Both the position numbers and the translations under genes were made by a program. 10,287 nt of DNA from an uncultured Litorilinea sp. (lineage in GTDB: Bacteria > Chloroflexota > Anaerolineae > Caldilineales > Caldilineaceae). Each line of letters opens with the position of its first letter. The stretch's first letter is position 1. The notes under the pieces are model-generated. The model was not told the origin of the DNA and did no database searches. It saw only the letters and a program-made list of their open reading frames with translations. This document shows, piece by piece, positions 1 to 6,094 of the stretch. The stretch is taken from contig CAKZVN010000294.1 of assembly GCA_937922105.1 (NCBI GenBank), forward strand, positions 1-10,287. Reading direction: 5' to 3'.

Positions 1-1008
1 ATCCAAGAGCAACGCAACCACAAACAGCGCCGCAGCCAATACCGCCGCATGGCCCCCCATGCGATAGACACGCGCCACCGCTGCTGCGCTCTGCCCTTCA
101 CGCGGGAGACGCGCAAAGACACTCAGCCCCACCGGTAGACCAGCCAAACTGATGAGCGCCAGAAGCGGCAGGTCGGTCAACACCACCATGCAAAGCAGCA
201 ACACAAAGGCCGCCACCAACAACAGCGCGCTCACATCCAGCGCCCGCGTCAAGCCGAGATTCACGGTCAACGTGCGCTTGTGCAGCAACCAGTCGCGGCG
301 AATCTGCACCGCGTTAAAGTTAAAAAAGAGGAGCAGGCTCAACAGCCCAAAGGCCGTCCCCCCCCACACCGGCAACCAAGAGAGCGTATGCGCTTGGACA
401 TAATAGCTGATGAGCGTGGGCAAAAGACCGATGCCCAGCCCCGTCCCCAACTCGCCCAGCCCCCAGCCGCGATAGCCGAAGCGCAAGGGCAAGCCGATCA
501 CTGCCCACAAGAGCAAGAAACTCAACGCGGCAAAAAAGAGCACGGGCCAACCGGCAATCACCGCCAGCACCACGCTTGCCAGCCCCGCCACAGTCAACAA
601 AATCAGCCCCGTATCGCGCACGATCTGGGGCGGCAAAAAGCCGTACCAAAGCAAACTGTAGCCCGTCCCCAGCGCGTCGGGCGCGCCGCGTACACCGGGC
701 CGTCTGCTCAGCAGATAGTCATAATAATCATGTAGCGCCGCCAGTCCCCAGCCGGTCGCCGCCATGCCCACCAGCGACAACACCAACCCCACCGGCGAAA
801 AGCGCCCGCTTTCCCACCAGCCCAACGCCGCGCCCACCACCACAGGAGTCAACAAGACCGGCGTTGTGCTTGCGCGCGTGACCGTGACCAACGCGTGCAA
901 CACCGAACGCGGAGGGCGCGCCGGCGGCACGACATCCAACGAAGGGCGCCGCTCCGGCTCTCCGGTCAACGGTTGGGTTGTGCGAAACTCGCGTTCAACA
1001 GAATGCAC
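1..1008 (-). CDS. UbiA/MenA-like membrane prenyltransferase, 3' end outside window
   Basis: The 336 codons visible here run open to the window edge. The family transfers a polyprenyl chain to an aromatic acceptor; the MenA branch makes demethylmenaquinone from 1,4-dihydroxy-2-naphthoate in the membrane. A cytosolic N-terminal tail of about 35 residues is followed by VTRASTTPVLLTPVVVGAAL, resembling the MenA start. Further landmarks are HDYYDY at 93-98 (family NDxxD), YRGWGLGELG at 179-188 followed by SYYVQ at 201-205 (MenA: YRGLGE and SYYVQ), and RRDWLLHKRTLTVNLG at 237-252 (MenA: DRxxGKRTLxVxLG). About eight to nine hydrophobic helices are present. Oddities: His replaces the usual Asn of the first motif, and Gln235 sits where the first Asp of the second motif is expected, with Asp239 kept. 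The GTG start is chosen because AGGGAG lies 9 bases upstream and an in-frame TAG lies at 1056-1054. The family is fairly sure; the substrate, and so the name menA, is not. Confidence 0.8.
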   Translation of the reverse strand, partial: MHSVEREFRTTQPLTGEPERRPSLDVVPPARPPRSVLHALVTVTRASTTPVLLTPVVVGAALGWWESGRFSPVGLVLSLVGMAATGWGLAALHDYYDYLLSRRPGVRGAPDALGTGYSLLWYGFLPPQIVRDTGLILLTVAGLASVVLAVIAGWPVLFFAALSFLLLWAVIGLPLRFGYRGWGLGELGTGLGIGLLPTLISYYVQAHTLSWLPVWGGTAFGLLSLLLFFNFNAVQIRRDWLLHKRTLTVNLGLTRALDVSALLLVAAFVLLLCMVVLTDLPLLALISLAGLPVGLSVFARLPREGQSAAAVARVYRMGGHAAVLAAALFVVALLLD

Positions 1009-1017
1009 CGCGCCTGT

Positions 1018-1023
1018 CTCCCT
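1018..1023 (-). promoter_or_regulatory. Ribosome binding site of the prenyltransferase
   Basis: AGGGAG lies 9 bases before the GTG at 1008. It is the only good Shine-Dalgarno match near the start of this reading frame and decides the GTG over the in-frame TTG at 1038. Confidence 0.6.
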
Positions 1024-1040
1024 GCGCCGGTCACACAAGC

Positions 1041-1078
1041 TACCGGAACGAACCTATAGACACCATCGGCAACCGGTA
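1041..1078 (-). repeat. Inverted repeat at the 5' end of the predicted prenyltransferase leader
   Basis: TACCGG at 1041-1046 and its complement CCGGTA at 1073-1078 can form a 6-base-pair stem closing a 26-base loop. The predicted transcription start (about 1077-1079) falls at the outer edge of this stem, so the RNA would begin almost directly with a hairpin. That could protect the 5' end or be a simple control element. The stem is short and may be chance in GC-rich DNA. Confidence 0.35.
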
Positions 1079-1084
1079 TGCGTC

Positions 1085-1113
1085 ATTCTAACACTCTGCC
1101 CAGAGGTCGTCAA
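1085..1113 (-). promoter_or_regulatory. Sigma-70-type promoter for the prenyltransferase gene
   Basis: Read on the minus strand, TTGACG (1113-1108) is followed by 17 bases and then TAGAAT (1090-1085), preceded by TG one base upstream, giving an extended -10. Both hexamers are one mismatch from consensus and the spacing is ideal. Transcription would start near 1077-1079, leaving a leader of about 70 bases before the GTG at 1008. It sits in the only sizeable gap (1009-1138) of the window, just where a new unit would be expected. Confidence 0.75.
1094..1105. promoter_or_regulatory. Dyad CTCTG-CC-CAGAG inside the promoter spacer
   Basis: A perfect 5-2-5 inverted repeat lies wholly between the -35 and -10 hexamers of the prenyltransferase promoter. 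A protein bound there could block or reshape the promoter, as MerR-type or repressor operators do. No regulator gene is visible nearby, and a 10-base dyad could be chance, so it is only an operator candidate. Confidence 0.35.
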
Positions 1114-1138
1114 CAGATATGTCAAGCTGCCCCTGACG

Positions 1139-2788
1139 TCACGGCGGCAGCGCGCGCCAAATCTCATAGAGCGGCGTGCCGTCGCGCTGGGCAAAGTCGC
1201 GCACCAAACGGGCCGGACGGTCGCGCGCCGCCGCCGCCAAGAGGAATGCCTCGCGCCGCCCCTCGAAGACTGTGCTGCCCGTGGCGTGCAAGAGATAGAC
1301 GTTGTCCGGGTTTTCCAAGAACGGCGCCAGACGCGCCGTGAAGTCGGCATCGGGCGCAGCTGGCGACGCATAGCCGAAGATTTCGATGGGGCGCACCGCG
1401 CCTGCGCTCAAAAAGCGCACTGTTGCATCCATCCCCCAATCCAGCGCAATGGGCGCGTCAAGACCATTCGCTTGCAAGTACGCGGCGAGTTCATAGGACG
1501 CGTCGCTGTGTGCGGCTAACCCGCCGCTGCGCGCCAGCGCGCCGTGATAAAGCCAGGCCGCGCGACCGTCCAGCAACACCCACGTCGCCACCACCGCCGC
1601 CGCCAGCACACGCCGCGACGCCTCGCCATTCGCCCACAACACCAACCCCAGCGCCGCTGCCGCCACCACCAGGGGCTGGAGCAGCGCATAGTGGGTAATG
1701 AACAGATCGCTGATGGTGACCAACGACGCCAACCACGCCGCCGCCGTCACCCCCACCACCGGCATCATGCGCCGTGGCGCACTCGCAAAGCCCGCCGCCA
1801 CACTCAGCGCCACCAGCCACGGCGCCAGCGGGTTGGCATAGAGACCGCCCAGATACCAAAACTGGTCCCCACGCAAGGCAGTCCACAACTGCCCCCAGCG
1901 CACCTGTGCGTTATCCCACAACGCCAAGTTGTTGACGCCATAATAGCTGTGCCACGCATTGCGCCACAGTGTGCTGAACGTGCCCTGGGTTTGCAGGTTG
2001 AAATAGAGCAACGGCAAAAGCGGCACCACAAAGGCCACCGCCACCGCGATGAGCAGTTGCGGCGATAGGCGAGGTGCGGTTGGTTCATTGCGGCGCCAGA
2101 GCCAAAACAACGCCAGGCCCAGCAGCCACGGCCCAATTACCCACACCGCCAGCAACTTGGCATAGAGCGCCAAGCCGCCCGCAGCTGCGGCTATCACCAG
2201 CGCCGCCGGTCGCCCCGTGAGCCACCAGCGCGTGCCTTGCCAAAGACAAATCCATGCCAGCGGCTGGATCAGGTTGGTGACAAACAGCCCCTGGCGGCTC
2301 CAAAAGACAAACGAAGGAGAGGCTGCCAACAGCCAAGCCACCGCCACACCCGCCCATGTCAAGCGCGGGAGTTGCGTGTCCGTGCTCTCGTCGGGCTTGC
2401 CGTGCCAGGTGGAGACGGTCAGCGCCGCCAAGAGCAGCGCCGCCAACCCGGTCAAGACACTGAGCGCACGCAGATTCGGCACCCCCACACCGGTCAGAGC
2501 CAAGAAGGGCAGCGCCAAATAGACATTGACCGCGCCGATGTAGTCCTGCACCATCACAGGCAAGTCCCACGCGCCGACGCGCAGCGTCACCCCACGGAAG
2601 GGCGCCCCTACCGCCCCGTTGAGCAAATCCAGCGCCGGGACCCCTGCCTCTTTGGCTTCATCATAGTGGAGACCGGGCAAATTCAGCTGATACGCAGCCA
2701 ATGCCAAATAGACCAGCGCAGCCGCGGCGAGCCACGCCCAACGGCTATACCGCCCCCCCCATCGCGATGCGTTGCGCGTGGCGGACAT
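1139..2788 (-). CDS. GT-C-fold membrane glycosyltransferase (ArnT/PMT-like)
   Basis: The 549-residue polytopic protein has about 11-12 hydrophobic helices. After the first helix (about 18-36) comes a loop with LHYDEAKEA (40-48). The acidic Asp43-Glu44 pair in the first outer loop is the hallmark of the PMT/ArnT family, where it takes part in catalysis with lipid-linked sugar donors. A further conserved-looking segment is QDYIGAVNVYLALPFLALTG (81-100). The C-terminal 130 residues are more soluble and presumably lie on the outer face. Likely role: transfer of a sugar from a polyprenyl-phosphate donor to a protein, lipid or glycan outside the membrane. The acceptor cannot be told. The ATG at 2788 lies 2 bases after the stop of the FecR-like gene and has GGAG 5 bases upstream, which supports both this start and coupling. 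Confidence 0.8.
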   Translation of the reverse strand: MSATRNASRWGGRYSRWAWLAAAALVYLALAAYQLNLPGLHYDEAKEAGVPALDLLNGAVGAPFRGVTLRVGAWDLPVMVQDYIGAVNVYLALPFLALTGVGVPNLRALSVLTGLAALLLAALTVSTWHGKPDESTDTQLPRLTWAGVAVAWLLAASPSFVFWSRQGLFVTNLIQPLAWICLWQGTRWWLTGRPAALVIAAAAGGLALYAKLLAVWVIGPWLLGLALFWLWRRNEPTAPRLSPQLLIAVAVAFVVPLLPLLYFNLQTQGTFSTLWRNAWHSYYGVNNLALWDNAQVRWGQLWTALRGDQFWYLGGLYANPLAPWLVALSVAAGFASAPRRMMPVVGVTAAAWLASLVTISDLFITHYALLQPLVVAAAALGLVLWANGEASRRVLAAAVVATWVLLDGRAAWLYHGALARSGGLAAHSDASYELAAYLQANGLDAPIALDWGMDATVRFLSAGAVRPIEIFGYASPAAPDADFTARLAPFLENPDNVYLLHATGSTVFEGRREAFLLAAAARDRPARLVRDFAQRDGTPLYEIWRALPP

Positions 2789-2790
2789 CC

Positions 2791-4095
2791 CTACTCCGCA
2801 ACCAGATAGACTTCGCTGACCATGCTCTGGTAATTCCAGCCGCTGGCGTAGATGCGGACGGTATTGATGCGCGCCGGGCGTGTATCGGCTAATAGCTCCA
2901 TGAGGTTAGGGGATTGGTAGGTGTACCAAATAAAGGGTGGAATCTTTTCCCCGTTGATGATGCGCCAGTTCTCGTTTTCCGGGTCGCGATAATAGAAGCC
3001 GTGTCCCCAGCTGAGCGACTTGCCGTAGATGTCGGTGTAGTTGATCTCCACGCGCAGCGGGAACTCGGAGCTGAGATAGCCCGCGCCGGAGAGACTCTGG
3101 TGCAGAAGTTTCACATCCAGCTGCAAGGTCAGGGAGTCATAGACGTTGACGTCGCGGTCCACGACCTGGGTGATACCGACCTCGGTGGGCACATTTTCTT
3201 CGCCCTGGCGGATGAAGTGCGCCACCCAGCGCCCCTCGCGCTCCACAATCCGCACGCTCCCCGGAATCACATTGTCGGCGATGACATAGCTTTGCCAAGT
3301 ATTGAGCATCGGTTCGGCAAAGTTGCCGTTGCGTAGCAGGTTCAACTCGCCGGAGACCGGCTCTTGGGTCATGCGCTCCAGGGTCATCCAGGCGCGCAGC
3401 CCGGCATCCAGCGTCATGGCGGCACCGTCGGCATGGGTCAGAATGGCTTGACCTGTGCGCACTGTCACGTCAGTTTGGTCCGCGTTGACCGAGATTTGAT
3501 AACTGCCGGACGCCAGCGAGATAGCGCCGTGGGGGGTCTGCAAATCCACATGCAATGGGCGTCCGTCGCCGCTATTGGAAAAGATGCGTGCCTGCCCGCG
3601 CTCCAACCGCAAACGCAACTGATAGGGTTGGTCGCTGGAGGCAAACATGGGACGGCGAATACGCAAGACTTGCAAGGTCGTTCCGGCGTAAATTTGCACG
3701 CTGCCCAGCGCAGGGTCGGCGCGATTGCTGCCCAAGATCACCAATGTCCCCTGGGTCGAATCATCCCCCGCCACGATTCGCATCCCCTCGGTCAAATCCT
3801 GCTTGACACCGGTCACGGCAACCGGCTCGGACATAGGCGAAGAATAGAGCAACAACGTGCCCAGGGTCGGCTCCAATCTCGCTTCATGCACCACGGTGGC
3901 ATAGCGCAAAGCATAGCTCACCGCCAGCGGAATAGAGACCGCCAGCAACACAAAAATCGCAAAACTGATGAGCATCACCGCCCACGCCAGGCGCTCCGGG
4001 TTTTCGCGCCAGCCGGATGCGCGTGGAACGCGCAGCGCGCCCATCCCGGCGCGTAAGGAGTCTTGAGAAGTCATGCCGGACAAGTCGGAACTCAT
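2791..4095 (-). CDS. Single-pass membrane protein with FecR-like and carbohydrate-binding-like domains
   Basis: Of the 434 residues, 1-36 form a basic cytosolic tail and 37-62 one transmembrane helix. The rest should be outside. Residues about 130-237 resemble a FecR domain: GSVQIYAGTTLQVLRIRRP (131-149), then VDLQTPHGAISLASGSYQIS (183-202), and a TVRTGQAILT strand (211-220). From 253 a second beta-rich region starts with NLLRNGNFAEP and a W at 267, the typical entry of CBM4/9-like or galactose-binding jelly-roll domains, and runs to the C-terminus. FecR proteins classically sense an outer-membrane receptor and control a FecI sigma factor, but no sigma factor or receptor gene is here, so a structural or glycan-binding role is as likely. 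The start overlaps the TPR stop as ATGA, and the glycosyltransferase follows after 2 bases. Domain calls rest on motif resemblance only. Confidence 0.7.
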   Translation of the reverse strand: MSSDLSGMTSQDSLRAGMGALRVPRASGWRENPERLAWAVMLISFAIFVLLAVSIPLAVSYALRYATVVHEARLEPTLGTLLLYSSPMSEPVAVTGVKQDLTEGMRIVAGDDSTQGTLVILGSNRADPALGSVQIYAGTTLQVLRIRRPMFASSDQPYQLRLRLERGQARIFSNSGDGRPLHVDLQTPHGAISLASGSYQISVNADQTDVTVRTGQAILTHADGAAMTLDAGLRAWMTLERMTQEPVSGELNLLRNGNFAEPMLNTWQSYVIADNVIPGSVRIVEREGRWVAHFIRQGEENVPTEVGITQVVDRDVNVYDSLTLQLDVKLLHQSLSGAGYLSSEFPLRVEINYTDIYGKSLSWGHGFYYRDPENENWRIINGEKIPPFIWYTYQSPNLMELLADTRPARINTVRIYASGWNYQSMVSEVYLVAE

Positions 4096-4715
4096 GGGGT
4101 TGGTCTAGCCTCGTCACCCGTCACATCATTCCCTGCCGAGCCGTCCCCGGTCATCCTGTCCTCCGGCGACGCATCACCGGCAGCAGACGAAGCAGCCTCA
4201 CGTTCCTTCGCCGCCTGCATCATCACCGACGTCAGCCGGTCCAGCCAGGCGCGTGCGTCGCGGTCCGCCGGGTTCACCTCCAGCGCCCGCTGGAAAAAGG
4301 CCGCGGCCCGGCTCAATTCCCCGCGCTCTTTGTAGATCAAGCCCAAGTGATAGTGGGCATTGGGCGTCTCGGCATCCACCGCCAGCGCGCGTTCATACGC
4401 CGCAATCGCCCGGTCCTGTTGGCGCGGACCGGAAGTTTCCAGGCGACCCAACTCCGCCGCACCCAAATTCATCCACAGCATGGCGTTATCGGGGTGACGC
4501 TCGACTGCTTTAGTCAATAGTTGCACAGCCTTGTTCCAGCGCCGCTGCAAGACATATGCGCCGCTCAAGTTGATCAGCACATCCGGGTGTTCGGGCGCCA
4601 CACGATAGAGCGGCAACAACAATTCCACCGCCTCCCCCGGACGGTTCTGACTCAAAAGCCGCGCGCTTTCGTTTAGAGTCCGGTGAAATTCCGGCATACC
4701 CGGCGACTCGCTCAT
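4092..4715 (-). CDS. TPR-repeat protein
   Basis: The 207-residue protein has no signal peptide or membrane helix, so it is probably cytosolic. Four tetratricopeptide-like units are visible: about 12-43, 44-77 (LINLSGAYVLQRRWNKAVQLL), 78-115 (LWMNLGAAELG, with a TSGPRQQD insert before AIAAYERAL) and 117-150 (NAHYHLGLIYKERGELSRAA, then ALEVNP). The last 40 residues are an Ala/Gly/Asp-rich, probably disordered tail. TPRs form scaffolds for protein partners, and the coupling by ATGA to the FecR-like gene makes that protein's cytosolic tail a natural candidate. A longer frame opens at 4769, but that start would lie inside the AEC permease gene. The ATG at 4715 has GGAGGAGG 5 bases upstream and leaves a 38-base gap, so it is preferred. 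Confidence 0.8.
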   Translation of the reverse strand: MSESPGMPEFHRTLNESARLLSQNRPGEAVELLLPLYRVAPEHPDVLINLSGAYVLQRRWNKAVQLLTKAVERHPDNAMLWMNLGAAELGRLETSGPRQQDRAIAAYERALAVDAETPNAHYHLGLIYKERGELSRAAAFFQRALEVNPADRDARAWLDRLTSVMMQAAKEREAASSAAGDASPEDRMTGDGSAGNDVTGDEARPTP

Positions 4716-4720
4716 CCCAT

Positions 4721-4728
4721 CCTCCTCC
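4721..4728 (-). promoter_or_regulatory. Strong ribosome binding site deciding the TPR start
   Basis: GGAGGAGG lies 5 bases before the ATG at 4715. It is among the best Shine-Dalgarno matches in the window, and argues against the alternative in-frame start at 4769. Confidence 0.75.
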
Positions 4729-4753
4729 GCCCCTTCCTGCGGGCGGGCAGACC

Positions 4754-5665
4754 TTACATCAGCCACCACAACACCAGCGACAATGTGCCCATGCTCGCCA
4801 GCGTGGTCATGAAGATCGCAGTCGTCACCACATGCGGCGCGGCATCGAACTCGGTCGCCAAGACGACGCTAATCACCGCCGTCGGCATGGCAGCCTGCAA
4901 AATCAAGACATTGCGCTCGATGCCCCCGATGCCGAAGAGCAGACACAGTTGCCACGCGATCAACGGCCCCCCCACCAGCCGCACCAACAAACTGCGCCAC
5001 AACACGCCCTGCAATTGGATACGCGGAGCCGCGCGCAGATTGATGCCCAACAACGCCAGCATACCGGGAATCGCGGCATCCGCCAACAAATCCACCGAAC
5101 GGTAGAGGGGTGCAGGCAACTCCCATGCCAGCCGGTTGAATACCAAGCCCAGAACAGCCGTATAGAGCACCGGCACAGCCAAGGTGTTGCGCAACGCCTT
5201 GACCAGGGAGGCCTGTCCCGAAGAAGCCACCACCACCCCTGCCGTGTTGTTCATGAACGACGCCACCACGTAGTAGATGGAGGCGAGCGCCATGCCTGCC
5301 GGGCCGAAGGCAAACAGGCTGATGGGGATGCCCATATTGCCGTTGTTGCTCACCGCGCTGGTCAAGATCACCGCAACCCGTTCCTGGCGCTGCTGATCCA
5401 GCGCGACCAGCCAGCCCGCCACGCCGGTCAAGGTGATCACCAACGTCGCCACCAGCGCAATTTGGCGCAACGCGGTGGGGTCCAGCGTCATGCTGTACAG
5501 GCTGCGAAAGACCAGCGCCGGGGTCGCCAAATAAAAGAGCAGCCGCCCCAGCGACCGCCCGTCAATGGACATGCGCCAGGCTAAGAGATAGCCGGCAAAC
5601 GCAATCAGAAAGACGGGGAGCACCGTCTCGAAAAAGATGGGCCACAACGTCTGCACGACAAACAT
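4754..5665 (-). CDS. AEC-family permease (auxin efflux carrier / MdcF-like)
   Basis: At 303 residues with about ten hydrophobic helices, the protein matches the usual size of bacterial AEC permeases. Diagnostic segments are SNNGNMGIP (106-114) in the first half, matching the family's N-x-G-x-x-G-x-P pattern, and LQAAMPTAVISVVLATEF (256-273) in the second half. These are the two unwound, substrate-contacting regions of this bile-acid/arsenite-transporter-like fold. Members move organic anions such as malonate or malate, or auxin-like compounds; the substrate cannot be told here, and no linked enzyme gene hints at it. The ATG at 5665 lacks a clear Shine-Dalgarno sequence. No ATG, GTG or TTG occurs in frame back to the preceding gene's stop, so the start is accepted. 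Its relation to the envelope genes on either side is unclear. Confidence 0.85.
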   Translation of the reverse strand: MFVVQTLWPIFFETVLPVFLIAFAGYLLAWRMSIDGRSLGRLLFYLATPALVFRSLYSMTLDPTALRQIALVATLVITLTGVAGWLVALDQQRQERVAVILTSAVSNNGNMGIPISLFAFGPAGMALASIYYVVASFMNNTAGVVVASSGQASLVKALRNTLAVPVLYTAVLGLVFNRLAWELPAPLYRSVDLLADAAIPGMLALLGINLRAAPRIQLQGVLWRSLLVRLVGGPLIAWQLCLLFGIGGIERNVLILQAAMPTAVISVVLATEFDAAPHVVTTAIFMTTLASMGTLSLVLWWLM

Positions 5666-5704
5666 GGGCGGTCCGGCGGTTGGGCCGTTGCCGGCAATTG
5701 ACCC

Positions 5705-6088
5705 TTACGACCGCGCCGGTGTGCCTGCGTCGTCGCCGGGTGGGTTGATGTCCGCGATCTCGTCGCCGATGCCCACATTGTGGAACACCTCGTAGTGCTC
5801 CAGCGTCGGCGCGAAATACTCTACCACATATTCGTTGGGCACCCCCATAGGCTGGCTGATCTCATCCAGCAGGGCGTAAATGAACTCTTGGCGTTGGGCC
5901 GGCTTGAAACGCCGCGTCGCATCATCCCAGAGCAGGAGCGTGCCGTACAACCCTTCAGCAGTGTAGTGCAAGTCCAACTTGCCAATGGTGAGCGGCAGGT
6001 TGTCCTCGGCATCCACCTGGTCCAGGTCAAACAGGGCGTATTGCTCCGACGCAGCCGTCCGCACCAGACGCTTGAGCTTCAGGTTCAC
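5705..6088 (-). CDS. Acidic 127-residue protein of unknown function
   Basis: I do not recognise this family. The protein is soluble, without signal peptide or membrane helix. Residues 1-12 are basic (MNLKLKRLVR), then the chain is mainly acidic. A mixed beta/alpha core can be seen: FDLDQVDAEDNLPLTIGKLD (20-39), the hydrophobic strand LYGTLLLW (47-54), a helix at about 64-78 (AQRQEFIYALLDEI) and VVEYFAP (88-94). The last 20 residues (Asp/Gly/Pro-rich) look disordered. The start is GTG at 6088, only 6 bases after the stop of the HEAT-repeat gene, so the two are probably co-translated and may act together. The coherent frame, lack of gaps and normal codon use support a real gene. Confidence 0.7.
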   Translation of the reverse strand: MNLKLKRLVRTAASEQYALFDLDQVDAEDNLPLTIGKLDLHYTAEGLYGTLLLWDDATRRFKPAQRQEFIYALLDEISQPMGVPNEYVVEYFAPTLEHYEVFHNVGIGDEIADINPPGDDAGTPARS

Positions 6089-6094
6089 GGCAGC

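Noticed and set aside
320..649. Minus-strand 109-codon frame
   Set aside because: It is a shifted frame inside the prenyltransferase, whose own frame is continuous over 336 codons with recognisable motifs.
1120..1125. Second -35-like hexamer TTGACA upstream of the prenyltransferase promoter
   Set aside because: At 17 bases downstream lies TGGGCA, not a -10 element, so it does not form a promoter at standard spacing.
1009..1138. Rho-independent terminator between the glycosyltransferase and the prenyltransferase
   Set aside because: No GC-rich stem followed by a T-run is present on the minus strand; read-through is possible.
1133..1140. TGACGTCA palindrome at the glycosyltransferase stop
   Set aside because: A short palindrome overlapping a stop codon, with no half-site extension or known bacterial regulator; likely chance.
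764..1519. Plus-strand frame of 251 codons spanning the gap and two minus-strand genes
   Set aside because: It crosses the promoter region and is antisense to both the prenyltransferase and the glycosyltransferase; the protein is basic and featureless.
4716..4769. N-terminal 18-residue extension of the TPR protein
   Set aside because: It would overlap the AEC gene and lacks a ribosome site, whereas the ATG at 4715 has GGAGGAGG 5 bases upstream.
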